DNA from: DASUPK01 sp963695805
Lineage (GTDB): Bacteria > Actinomycetota > Thermoleophilia > Solirubrobacterales > 70-9
DNA: 64,000 nucleotides
Assembly (NCBI GenBank): GCA_963695805.1
Contig: CAVOHV010000005.1
Span: 186,001 to 250,000, forward strand
Reading direction: 5' to 3'
Shown here: positions 25,330 to 31,986 of the stretch, piece after piece
Layout of the letters: each line of letters opens with the position of its first letter
Position numbering within the stretch: the stretch's first letter is position 1
Notes under the pieces: model-generated
Seen by the model: only the letters and a program-made list of their open reading frames with translations
Databases searched by the model: none
What the model was told of the DNA's origin: nothing
Program-made: the position numbers and the translations under genes

Positions 25330-25967
25330 ATGAAGCGCTGCGCAGCAACCCTGCCCTTCGTTCTCGGCCTGCTGCTCGGAGCGCCCGCTGCGGCATCCGC
25401 GCTCATGGTGTCGACGGGCTCGGTCAATGGTGTTGTCGGGGTCGATACCGGGGCGTCAAGGATCGGATTACAACCGGCAATAGCGGAACACAAGCGATCG
25501 TTTCCGACTCGGCCGGTGTGGCCGCAATCGCCCCTTGCGTGGCCATTAGCCCCACCAGCGCCGGATGTCCGGTGAGCGTCCAGGACAGCGTCAACTTCTC
25601 ATTCGAGGTCGGAGGGGGCAACGACAGCGTCTTCTTGAAGGGGCCGAGCCTCACGTTCGGCACCACCAACGTGACCGGCGGCCCGGGTAAGGACGTGATC
25701 ATCGGCGGACCGCTAGCGGACAGGTTCCTTGGTGGAGGCGGAGCAGACGACTTGGATGGAGGACCAGGATCCGACCAGGTGGTCGGTGGATTGGGGGAGG
25801 ACCTGCTGAGAGGTGGCCCGGGGGACGACGTACTCAGCGGCAAAGCCGGCGACGACCATCTGGCGGGTGGCCCGGGGGGCGGCCTTCTGAGCGGCGGCCA
25901 CGGGCACGACGTATGCGTGAAGGCCTCGGCTAACCCCAAGCTGATCGGCTGCGAGACGGTCAAATAG
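25330..25967 (+). CDS. Secreted RTX-like repeat protein (frameshifted)
   Basis: ATG 25330 begins a good signal peptide (KRCAATLPFVLGLLL...AAASA). After about 35 residues the coding potential moves to another frame (KDRITTGNSGTQAIVSDSAGV onward), so one base appears to be lost near 25452-25460, in the sequence ACCGGGGCG. The C-terminal half has GGxGxD nonapeptide repeats (GGPGKDVIIGGPLADR, GGGGADDLDGGPGSDQ, GGPGDDVLSGKAGDD) that would bind calcium in a beta-roll, and ends GHGHDVCVKASANPKLIGC. It resembles the tails of the genes at 5969 and 27071. Function unknown. Confidence 0.65.
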
Positions 25968-25982
25968 GGCAGCCTGGTCGAA

Positions 25983-25988
25983 TAGAGT
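25983..25988 (+). promoter_or_regulatory. -10 hexamer TAGAGT (leaderless)
   Basis: TAGAGT ends 6 nt before ATG 25995 of the quinone oxidoreductase gene. Confidence 0.55.
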
Positions 25989-25994
25989 CGCCCC

Positions 25995-27029
25995 ATGAGG
26001 GCGGTTGTGCTTACCGGCCATGGAGGGCCGGAGGTTCTACAGGTCCAGGAGCGCCCGGACCCGCCGGTCGGGCCGGGCGAGGTGCGGATCGCTGTGAAGG
26101 CGGCGGGGATCAACTTCGCGGACACGATGGCTCGTGTCGGCCTTTACCCAGAGGCGCCGAAGGCGCCGTGCATCCTCGGCTACGAAGTCGCGGGCGAGGT
26201 CGAGTCGGTGGATCCGGGAGTCGACACGGTGAAGGTGGGGGACAGGGTTATGGCCGGAACCCGTTTCGGCGGCCAGGCCTCGATGGTCAGCGTGCCCGAG
26301 GGACAGGTGATCCCGCTCGACGACTCGCTCAGCTACGAGCAGGGCGCGGCCTTCCCGGTCAATTACACAACCGCCTACGTCGCACTGGTGATCATGGGCG
26401 GGCTTCGTGAGAGCGAGCGCGTCCTGATCCACGCCGCTGCCGGAGGCGTCGGAATCTCCGCAACCCAGATCGCCCGTTCCCGCGGCGCCGAGATCTTCGG
26501 GACTGCCTCGGCCTCAAAGCACGATGCGATCAGAGAACAGGGAGTGGACCACGCGATCGACTATCGGACCGTGGACTTCGAGCAGGAGGTCAGACGGATC
26601 ACATCGGGCGAGGGGGTCGATCTGATAATGGACGCCACCGGCCCGACGAACTTCCGGAAGGACTACCGCGTACTCCGCGAAGGCGGCCGTCTGATCATGT
26701 ATGGCGCCTCCGAGCTTGCGACCGAGCAGGGGCGGAGCATCCCCACCCTGGCTCGAAATCTGATGCGCATGCCGCTGGCGACGATGCCCTGGTGGAAGAG
26801 CCTCTCGATCCTCAGCGAGAACAAGGGCGTCTTCGGGCTCAACATGCTCGCGTGGCAGGACCGCGAGGGACTCGACCGGGTGATCGAGCCGCTGAGCAAG
26901 GAGCTCGAGGCGGGCACGATCAAGATTGACCCGGTAGTCGCGGAGTCGTTCCCGTTCGATCGTGCCGGCGATGCCCACCGCTTCATCGCCGAGCGGAGGA
27001 ACATCGGCAAGGTCGTGCTGGTGCCCTGA
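25995..27029 (+). CDS. Zinc-free MDR quinone oxidoreductase (VAT1-like)
   Basis: 344-residue medium-chain dehydrogenase/reductase of the quinone oxidoreductase group, likely NADPH-dependent reduction of a quinone or enone. N-terminal GroES-like half has GPEVLQVQERPDPPVGPGEV, KAAGINFADTMARVGLYP and LGYEVAGEVESVD. The catalytic-zinc and structural-zinc cysteines of alcohol dehydrogenases are absent. The Rossmann half has the motif HAAAGGVGISATQIARSRGA. The C-terminal PWWKSLSILSENKGVFGLNM is typical of the VAT1-like subgroup. ATG 25995 is leaderless. Physiological substrate unknown. Confidence 0.88.
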   Translation: MRAVVLTGHGGPEVLQVQERPDPPVGPGEVRIAVKAAGINFADTMARVGLYPEAPKAPCILGYEVAGEVESVDPGVDTVKVGDRVMAGTRFGGQASMVSVPEGQVIPLDDSLSYEQGAAFPVNYTTAYVALVIMGGLRESERVLIHAAAGGVGISATQIARSRGAEIFGTASASKHDAIREQGVDHAIDYRTVDFEQEVRRITSGEGVDLIMDATGPTNFRKDYRVLREGGRLIMYGASELATEQGRSIPTLARNLMRMPLATMPWWKSLSILSENKGVFGLNMLAWQDREGLDRVIEPLSKELEAGTIKIDPVVAESFPFDRAGDAHRFIAERRNIGKVVLVP

Positions 27030-27070
27030 AACCCGCTCCTATGGGCGTTTACCGGGGTTATGGCAGGCAG

Positions 27071-27826
27071 ATGAAACTTGGATCGATGAAGACGCTTGCC
27101 GCTCTCGCGGCACTGGCGGCGGTAGCCGCCATCGCCCCGGCCGCGGCCTCGGCGCGCCCCGGCGTGGAGGCGGCCGTCCGAACCATTCACGGCCCGGCCG
27201 CCATGACGTCGGCGTCCCTGAACGTGCTGACCCTGAACGATTTCCGGGGCATCGACAACCGGATCAGCGTCTTCACGGGGCCGACCGGTCGCCTCACGCT
27301 CACCGCTCCCGAGGGCCTGGGTGACCCCGACGGCAGTGGCTCGGCCTGCGCCCTCGACAACGCCAAGCCCGGCGAGTCGACCGCGCCGCAGGTGAGCTGC
27401 GCGCCCGGCTACATCGGGGCGATCGTCGGGGACCTCGGCCGCGGCAGCGACACCGTCGATGCGGACCCCTCGCTTGCCGGTGATGATCGGCGCCGTGATC
27501 GACGGCGAGCCCCGGCCGCTCGAGGGGGGACCTGGCCGGGATCGCCTGGTGGGCGGCGCCATGGCCGATCTGCTCGAGGGCGACGGTGGAGCTGACTCAT
27601 GGCCGGCGGAGGCGGTCAGGACCGCATGATCGGCGGGCCCGGCGCCGACAACCTGAGCGGCGGGGCGCCGCGACGACTGGCTCGTGGTGGCGGAGGCCCG
27701 GACAAGCTCAGCGGGGGAGGGGGCAGGGACGTCTGCCGCGGGGCCGGCGGGCTCGATGCCGCACAAGAACTGCGAGACGTCTCGCGGAATTCCGTAGTAA
27801 TGATGCGAGGGTGCTCCGAGGCGTAG
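27071..27826 (+). pseudogene. Secreted RTX-like repeat protein, multiply frameshifted
   Basis: ATG 27071 opens a signal peptide (KTLAALAALAAVAAIAPAAASA) and a mature start (ARPGVEAAVRTIHG). The frame is then broken at several points. Near 27476 coding shifts to a frame reading PVMIGAVIDGEPRPLEGG and GGAMADLLEGDGGADS. Near 27597 it returns to MAGGGGQDRMIGGPGADNLSGG. Further indels near 27665 and 27770 are needed to give the expected DDWLV and SMPHKNCET ending. As written, the last frame reads through into palindromic element copy 2 and stops at 27826. Either a decayed gene or a poorly sequenced GC-rich stretch. The repeats resemble those at 7037-7304 and 25600-25967. Confidence 0.55.
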
Positions 27827-27843
27827 CTGAGAGCAACCCGTTT
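27803..27843 (+). repeat. Dispersed palindromic element, copy 2 (long form)
   Basis: ATGCGAGGGTGCTC ... GAGCAACCCGTTT. The outer stem is GGGT-GCTC with GAGC-A-ACCC and a bulged A. A 14-nt inner loop (27817-27830) resembles the inner hairpin of copy 5. It covers the last codons of the preceding broken gene and the spacer before the membrane-protein gene at 27874. Confidence 0.75.
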
Positions 27844-27861
27844 CACGGCGAAGCCGATCTA

Positions 27862-27867
27862 TAGGTT
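27862..27867 (+). promoter_or_regulatory. -10 hexamer TAGGTT (leaderless)
   Basis: TAGGTT ends 6 nt before GTG 27874, starting 18 nt after palindromic element copy 2. Confidence 0.5.
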
Positions 27868-27873
27868 GGCTCC

Positions 27874-28635
27874 GTGCTGACCGCCAGCATCGGCAGCGCC
27901 TACCAGCACGGAATCGTCGACACCGGGCGCCAGCCGCACTTTCTCTTCTTCGTTGCCTTCCTGCTCACCTTCGGCTTCATCCGCACCAGCGCCCACATGA
28001 TCCGGGCGCAGGTGAGCTGGTGGCCGGGCAACGTCTCGGTCGGCGGTACGCACGTCCACCACCTGGTCTGGGGGATCCTGCTGATCCTGATCAGCGGCTA
28101 CATCGCGGTCGCCATTGCGCCCGAAAGCCCCTGGCGGGAGGTCGTGGCCGTGTTCTTCGGCATCGGGACGGGCCTAACGCTGGACGAGTTCGCGCTCTGG
28201 CTCAACCTCAAGGACGTCTACTGGGAGAAGGAGGGGCGGAAGTCCATCGACGCGGTGATCATCGCCTCGGCCGTCTCGGGGGTGCTGTTGATCAGTCTGC
28301 GCTCGTGGATCGACTTGACGACCCAGGTCGCGGACGAGATTCAGGCCATCGTTGGAGCGTTCGGCCTCGTCGGCGTCATCCTCGCCCTCGTCAATGCAGC
28401 GAAGGAGAAGTTCGGAATGGCGATCTGGAGCATCCTGGTGCCGGTCGTAGGAATCGCGAGCGCCTTCCGCCTGGCGAAACCTCATTCGGTCTGGGCGCGG
28501 CTCTTCTACCGCCACGGCAAGAAGGAACGCTCGGAAGAGCGTTTTGCCGGCTCGCGCGGCAAGCCCTTCTGGAAGAGAGGCGGCGAGTTACTCGGCTGTC
28601 TCAGGCTCCGCCCGCGCAGCGCCGGCGGAACCTGA
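27874..28635 (+). CDS. Multi-pass integral membrane protein
   Basis: 253-residue protein with about six hydrophobic helices (24-40, 62-82, 86-105, 130-150, 165-182, 188-205). Landmarks are HFLFFVAFLLTFGFIRTSAHMIR, a histidine pair in GGTHVHHLVWGILLIL that could bind metal or heme, and GTGLTLDEFALWLNLKDVYW. The basic tail (FYRHGKKERSEERFAGSRGK) is cytoplasmic. I recognise the pattern as a conserved actinobacterial membrane protein without a known role. GTG 27874 has a leaderless -10. The 3' end overlaps the convergent AI-2E gene by 48 bp. Confidence 0.75.
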   Translation: MLTASIGSAYQHGIVDTGRQPHFLFFVAFLLTFGFIRTSAHMIRAQVSWWPGNVSVGGTHVHHLVWGILLILISGYIAVAIAPESPWREVVAVFFGIGTGLTLDEFALWLNLKDVYWEKEGRKSIDAVIIASAVSGVLLISLRSWIDLTTQVADEIQAIVGAFGLVGVILALVNAAKEKFGMAIWSILVPVVGIASAFRLAKPHSVWARLFYRHGKKERSEERFAGSRGKPFWKRGGELLGCLRLRPRSAGGT

Positions 28636-29691
28636 GAACACCAGCTCGTCGATCACCACACCGAGCGAGGCCGCGGTCGGAATGGCGAGAAGTGCGCCCA
28701 GCACCCCGGCCAGGTTCGCCCCCACGATCACGGCGACGATCGCCACCGCCGGGTTCACCTTGAGCGCGCCGCCCTTGTAGAGCAGCGGCTGGATGATCCG
28801 GTCCTGGAGCTGCTGGTAGACGAGGAAGATGGCCAGCCAGACGATCGCGTCGCCGGGCCCTCCGTCGATCAGCAACACGATGAAGACCGAGAAGCCGCCG
28901 ATCGTCAGGCCGACCAGCGGGATCAGGTCGAGGAAGGCGACCAGCACCGCCAGCGGCAGGGCGAGGTGGAATCCCTCCGCCTCGAGGAACCCCCAGGTGA
29001 GGAAGCCGGCGGCGATCGCGAGAACCAGGTTGACGCTGACGTAGGCCTTGACGACCTCGGCCACCCGGTCCGCTATCCGCCGGGAACGGTCGCGCTGGAT
29101 GGCGGGCAGTCGGCCGGTGCCCCTCTCGACCATTCCCCGGCCGTCCATCAGCAGGAAGAAGGTCAGGGTGATGACGGTGATCGCGGCCAGCAGGTGCTCG
29201 AGGAGGCTGACGGTGAACGAGCCGATTGTGCTCGCGCCGCTCGACAGATGCGAGGGCAGCGTGCTCGCCTCCTGGGTCAGCTTCTGGGTGATGCCGTACT
29301 TCTGGTTCAGCTCCTGGAACTGCTGGTTGTTGTTCGCCCAGTTCTCGAAGTCGTGGATGTATCCGGGGAGCTTGTGGGCCAGTCCCTCGATGTCATGGAC
29401 GATCGGCGGGAAGACGTGCAGGGTCAGAAAGATCAGCGCCGCGAGGGCGATCAGGTAGACGATCAGAATCGCGAGCACCCGCGGCATCTGTCCGTCGCGG
29501 GGCCAGGCGCGTTGGATCAGGCTGACGGCAGGGTCGAGGGCGAGTGCCAGGAAGATCGCGGCCGCCACCCACTGCAGGGTCGTCCGCGTATGCATCAGCG
29601 CGATCGCCAGCAGCAGCGCCACCGCGATCCAGAAGAGGGCCACCAGCACGACCTTCGCGACCGCCCGAGCCTCGATCCCCTCCGCGCGCAT
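28588..29691 (-). CDS. AI-2E family transporter / permease
   Basis: 367-residue member of the AI-2E (YdiK/TqsA/PerM) permease family with about seven or eight TM helices. Seen: an N-terminal helix pair (VALFWIAVALLLAIALMHT), a large central soluble loop (PPIVHDIEGLAHKLPGYIHDFENW), and the family signatures LVAFLDLIPLVGLTIGG and QQLQDRIIQPLLYKG near the C-terminus. Family members export small molecules or act as Na/H antiporters, and the substrate here is unknown. ATG 29691. Divergent from leuA with a 90-bp gap to the leuA promoter start region. Confidence 0.88.
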   Translation of the reverse strand: MRAEGIEARAVAKVVLVALFWIAVALLLAIALMHTRTTLQWVAAAIFLALALDPAVSLIQRAWPRDGQMPRVLAILIVYLIALAALIFLTLHVFPPIVHDIEGLAHKLPGYIHDFENWANNNQQFQELNQKYGITQKLTQEASTLPSHLSSGASTIGSFTVSLLEHLLAAITVITLTFFLLMDGRGMVERGTGRLPAIQRDRSRRIADRVAEVVKAYVSVNLVLAIAAGFLTWGFLEAEGFHLALPLAVLVAFLDLIPLVGLTIGGFSVFIVLLIDGGPGDAIVWLAIFLVYQQLQDRIIQPLLYKGGALKVNPAVAIVAVIVGANLAGVLGALLAIPTAASLGVVIDELVFSGSAGAARAEPETAE

Positions 29692-29740
29692 CGGATAAGG
29701 ACGCTAAACAGCGGGCCGGACCCAACCTCGACGCGCCACC

Positions 29741-29769
29741 TTGGAGATTCACTCCCCCTGCGCTACTCT
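29741..29769 (+). promoter_or_regulatory. leuA promoter (TTGGAG - 17 bp - TACTCT)
   Basis: -35 TTGGAG (29741-29746), a 17-bp spacer and -10 TACTCT (29764-29769) give a near-consensus housekeeping promoter. Transcription would start near 29776, about 6 nt before the leader-peptide AUG at 29782. Confidence 0.7.
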
Positions 29770-29774
29770 GCGCG

Positions 29775-29904
29775 GACTTCGATGACGCATCGGCTCGACT
29801 GCCTCGCGCTTCTCCTTCTCCTCCCCCTTCGGGGGGAATAGCGCTGGGCGGCGCGAGAGCCGCGAACTCAGGAACAGGTCATCGGAAGTCTCAGGAGAAG
29901 GAGG
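29775..29904 (+). promoter_or_regulatory. leuA translational attenuator: Leu codons as anti-Shine-Dalgarno
   Basis: CTCCTTCTCCT at 29812-29822 (inside the leucine codon run) is perfectly complementary over 11 bp to AGGAGAAGGAG at 29893-29903, which with 29904 forms the leuA Shine-Dalgarno. A cUUCGg hairpin (29823-29836) follows directly and a second hairpin lies at 29848-29863 (GCGGC / GCCGC). GACTTCGAT at 29775-29783 can pair with ATCGGAAGTC at 29881-29890, and combined with the anti-SD helix this would make a pseudoknot. Inferred logic: a ribosome stalled on Leu codons keeps the anti-SD covered and leuA is translated; when leucine is ample the SD is sequestered. Confidence 0.65.
29782..29841 (+). 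CDS. leuL: leuA leader peptide, leucine-rich (19 aa)
   Basis: Short ORF MTHRLDCLALLLLLPLRGE with 8 leucines in 19 residues, five of them consecutive (CTT CTC CTT CTC CTC, 29809-29823). It starts just after a strong promoter and ends 68 nt before the leuA start. This is the classic layout of an amino-acid leader peptide that senses charged tRNA(Leu). Leader-peptide control of leuA has been proposed for actinobacteria. Here no U-run terminator follows. Instead the leucine codons are complementary to the leuA Shine-Dalgarno (see the regulatory entry), pointing to control of translation. Confidence 0.8.
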   Translation: MTHRLDCLALLLLLPLRGE

Positions 29905-29909
29905 TAATG

Positions 29910-31517
29910 ATGAATGACTTAGGCGGTGTAGGCGGTCCGGTTTCGGACGAGAATCGGGTCCACATCTTCGATACGACCCTGCGGGACGGCGAGCAGTCCC
30001 CGGGCATCTCGCTGAACACGCAGGAGAAGGTCGAGATCGCGCAGCAGCTCGCCCGCCTGGGCGTGGACGTGATCGAGGCCGGCTTTCCCATCACCTCGCC
30101 CGGCGACTTCGAGGCCGTCGAGGCGATCGCCCATCGGGTGGAGGGCCCCATCATCTGCGGTCTGTCCCGCACCCACAAGGCGGACATCGACGCTGCCTGG
30201 AACGCGATCAAGGACTCCGAGCGGCCGCGGATCCACACGTTCATCTCGACCTCGGACATCCACATCGAGCATCAGCTGCAGACGACGCGCGAAGATGTCA
30301 AGGGTCAGGCGAAGGCCGCGGTGGCGCTGGCGAAGTCGTATTGCGATGACGTCGAGTTCTCGCCGATGGACGCGACCCGCGCCGACCTCGAGTTCACGGC
30401 CGAGGTCTGCGCGATCGCGGTCGCCGAGGGCGCCAACGTGATCAACATCCCGGACACGGTCGGCTACACGACCCCGGAGGAATACGGGGCCTACTTCCGC
30501 CGCCTCTACGAGCTGGTCCCGGAGCTTGCCGAGGCCGAGGTCTCCGTCCACTGCCATGACGACCTGGGCATGGCCGTCTCCAACTCCTACGCCGGACTGC
30601 TCGCCGGCGCTCGTCAGGTGGAGTGCGCCGTCAACGGGATCGGGGAACGGGCGGGCAACTGCTCGCTGGAGGAGATCGTGATGCTGCTGCGGACGCGTCG
30701 CGACGTCCACGGGCTGGACACCGGGATCGACGCTCGGGAGCTGGCACGGACGAGCCGCTTGGTCTCCCGCCTGACCGGGTACTCGGTGCCGCCGAACAAG
30801 GCGGTCGTGGGCCGGAACGCCTTCGCTCACGAGTCCGGCATCCACCAGGACGGCGTGCTCAAGGAACGCTCGACGTACGAGATCATGGACGCGACTGAGG
30901 TGGGGTTGGAGTCCAACTCCATCGTGCTGGGCAAGCACTCCGGCCGCCACGCCCTCCAGGACGCCCTGAAGGAGCTGGGCTTCAAGGTCGAGGGCGGAGC
31001 GCTGAACCAGGCGTTCAGGCGCTTCAAGGAGATCGCGGACAAGAAGAAGCAGGTCACCGCGCTCGACCTGGAGGCGATCGTCTCCGAGGAGATGCGCGAG
31101 TCGGCGCAGGCCTACGAGCTGAGGTGGTTCGAGATCGAGTCCGGCTCGCGGCGCGCTCCGGAGGCCCGGGTCAGCATCGTCCTGCCGAGTGGCGAGGAGT
31201 CGGTCGCGCGGGCGTCCGGCGACGGCCCCGTGGATGCGATCTTCGGGGCGATCCGCGAGGCGACGGGCACCGACGCCGAGCTCCAGCGCTATGAGGTCGA
31301 AGCGGTCACAGGGGGCACGGACGCGCTCGGTGAGGTCGGCGTCTCCGTGCGAGCCAACGGCAGGCTCGCCAGCGGCCAGGGTGTCGCAACGGACATCCTC
31401 GAGGCGTCCGCGCGAGCCTTCGTCCGCGCAATCTCGAACGCCCTGGAGGGCGTCGCGATCCGCGAGGCCGAGGACGCGACGGCCGATGCCGCCGTGGAGC
31501 ACACCCCCGGGCCGTGA
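29910..31517 (+). CDS. leuA: 2-Isopropylmalate synthase
   Basis: 535-residue enzyme condensing acetyl-CoA with 2-oxoisovalerate, the first committed leucine step. TIM-barrel domain: VHIFDTTLRDGEQSPGISLN, EAGFPITSPGDFEAV, SVHCHDDLGMAVSNSYAGLLAGA, NGIGERAGNCSLEEIVM. Linker, then the C-terminal LeuA dimer/allosteric domain (about 390-520) that binds leucine. A strong AAGGAGG (29898-29904) sits 5 nt before ATG 29910. ATG 29907 is too close to it. A much longer upstream frame is not used because it would run through the leader. Regulated by leader-peptide attenuation as described. Confidence 0.95.
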   Translation: MNDLGGVGGPVSDENRVHIFDTTLRDGEQSPGISLNTQEKVEIAQQLARLGVDVIEAGFPITSPGDFEAVEAIAHRVEGPIICGLSRTHKADIDAAWNAIKDSERPRIHTFISTSDIHIEHQLQTTREDVKGQAKAAVALAKSYCDDVEFSPMDATRADLEFTAEVCAIAVAEGANVINIPDTVGYTTPEEYGAYFRRLYELVPELAEAEVSVHCHDDLGMAVSNSYAGLLAGARQVECAVNGIGERAGNCSLEEIVMLLRTRRDVHGLDTGIDARELARTSRLVSRLTGYSVPPNKAVVGRNAFAHESGIHQDGVLKERSTYEIMDATEVGLESNSIVLGKHSGRHALQDALKELGFKVEGGALNQAFRRFKEIADKKKQVTALDLEAIVSEEMRESAQAYELRWFEIESGSRRAPEARVSIVLPSGEESVARASGDGPVDAIFGAIREATGTDAELQRYEVEAVTGGTDALGEVGVSVRANGRLASGQGVATDILEASARAFVRAISNALEGVAIREAEDATADAAVEHTPGP

Positions 31518-31966
31518 GGCTGCCTGACGCACCCCAGGCGAAGTCACCCTTCTGGTGGTTCTGGGAGCGGTTCACGGATGTCCACACAGTTGCCTACAAG
31601 GCGAGCCATGGCCGGGTCGGCGGCACCTACGGAAAGGCGCCGGTCGCCCTGATCGAGTCGGTCGGGCGCAAGAGCGGGAAGCGACGAACGCATCCGCTCC
31701 TCGCCACCAAGGACGGCGAGAACATCGTGGTCATCGCCTCGAAGGGCGGCGTCCACAAGCACCCGGCCTGGTACCACAACCTGATGGCCAACCCGGAGAC
31801 CACCGTCAACTGGTACGGCGAGGTCCGGCGGATGCGCGCACGGGAGACGGAGGGGGAGGAGCGCGAGCGCCTCTGGAAGCGGATGACCGCCGTCTACCCG
31901 ACCTACGAGGACTACCAGCGGCGCACGAGCCGCCGGATCCCGGTGATCCTGCTCGAGCCGATCTGA
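31514..31966 (+). CDS. Deazaflavin (F420)-dependent nitroreductase family protein
   Basis: 150-residue split beta-barrel protein of the DDN/nitroreductase family, which in mycobacteria uses reduced F420 to reduce nitroimidazoles and quinones. Seen: VALIESVGRKSGKRRTHPLL, VVIASKGGVHKHPAWYHNL, NPETTVNWYG. Those match the family's F420-phosphate and isoalloxazine contacts. GTG 31514 overlaps the leuA stop (GTGA), so it is coupled to leuA translation. No functional tie to leucine synthesis is evident. Confidence 0.88.
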   Translation: MRLPDAPQAKSPFWWFWERFTDVHTVAYKASHGRVGGTYGKAPVALIESVGRKSGKRRTHPLLATKDGENIVVIASKGGVHKHPAWYHNLMANPETTVNWYGEVRRMRARETEGEERERLWKRMTAVYPTYEDYQRRTSRRIPVILLEPI

Positions 31967-31986
31967 CCAGACCCGGGTGACGCCCG

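Noticed and set aside
26258..26272. AACCCGTTTCGG matching the element right end.
   Set aside because: It encodes conserved residues (AGTRFGG) of the quinone oxidoreductase and lacks a left half.
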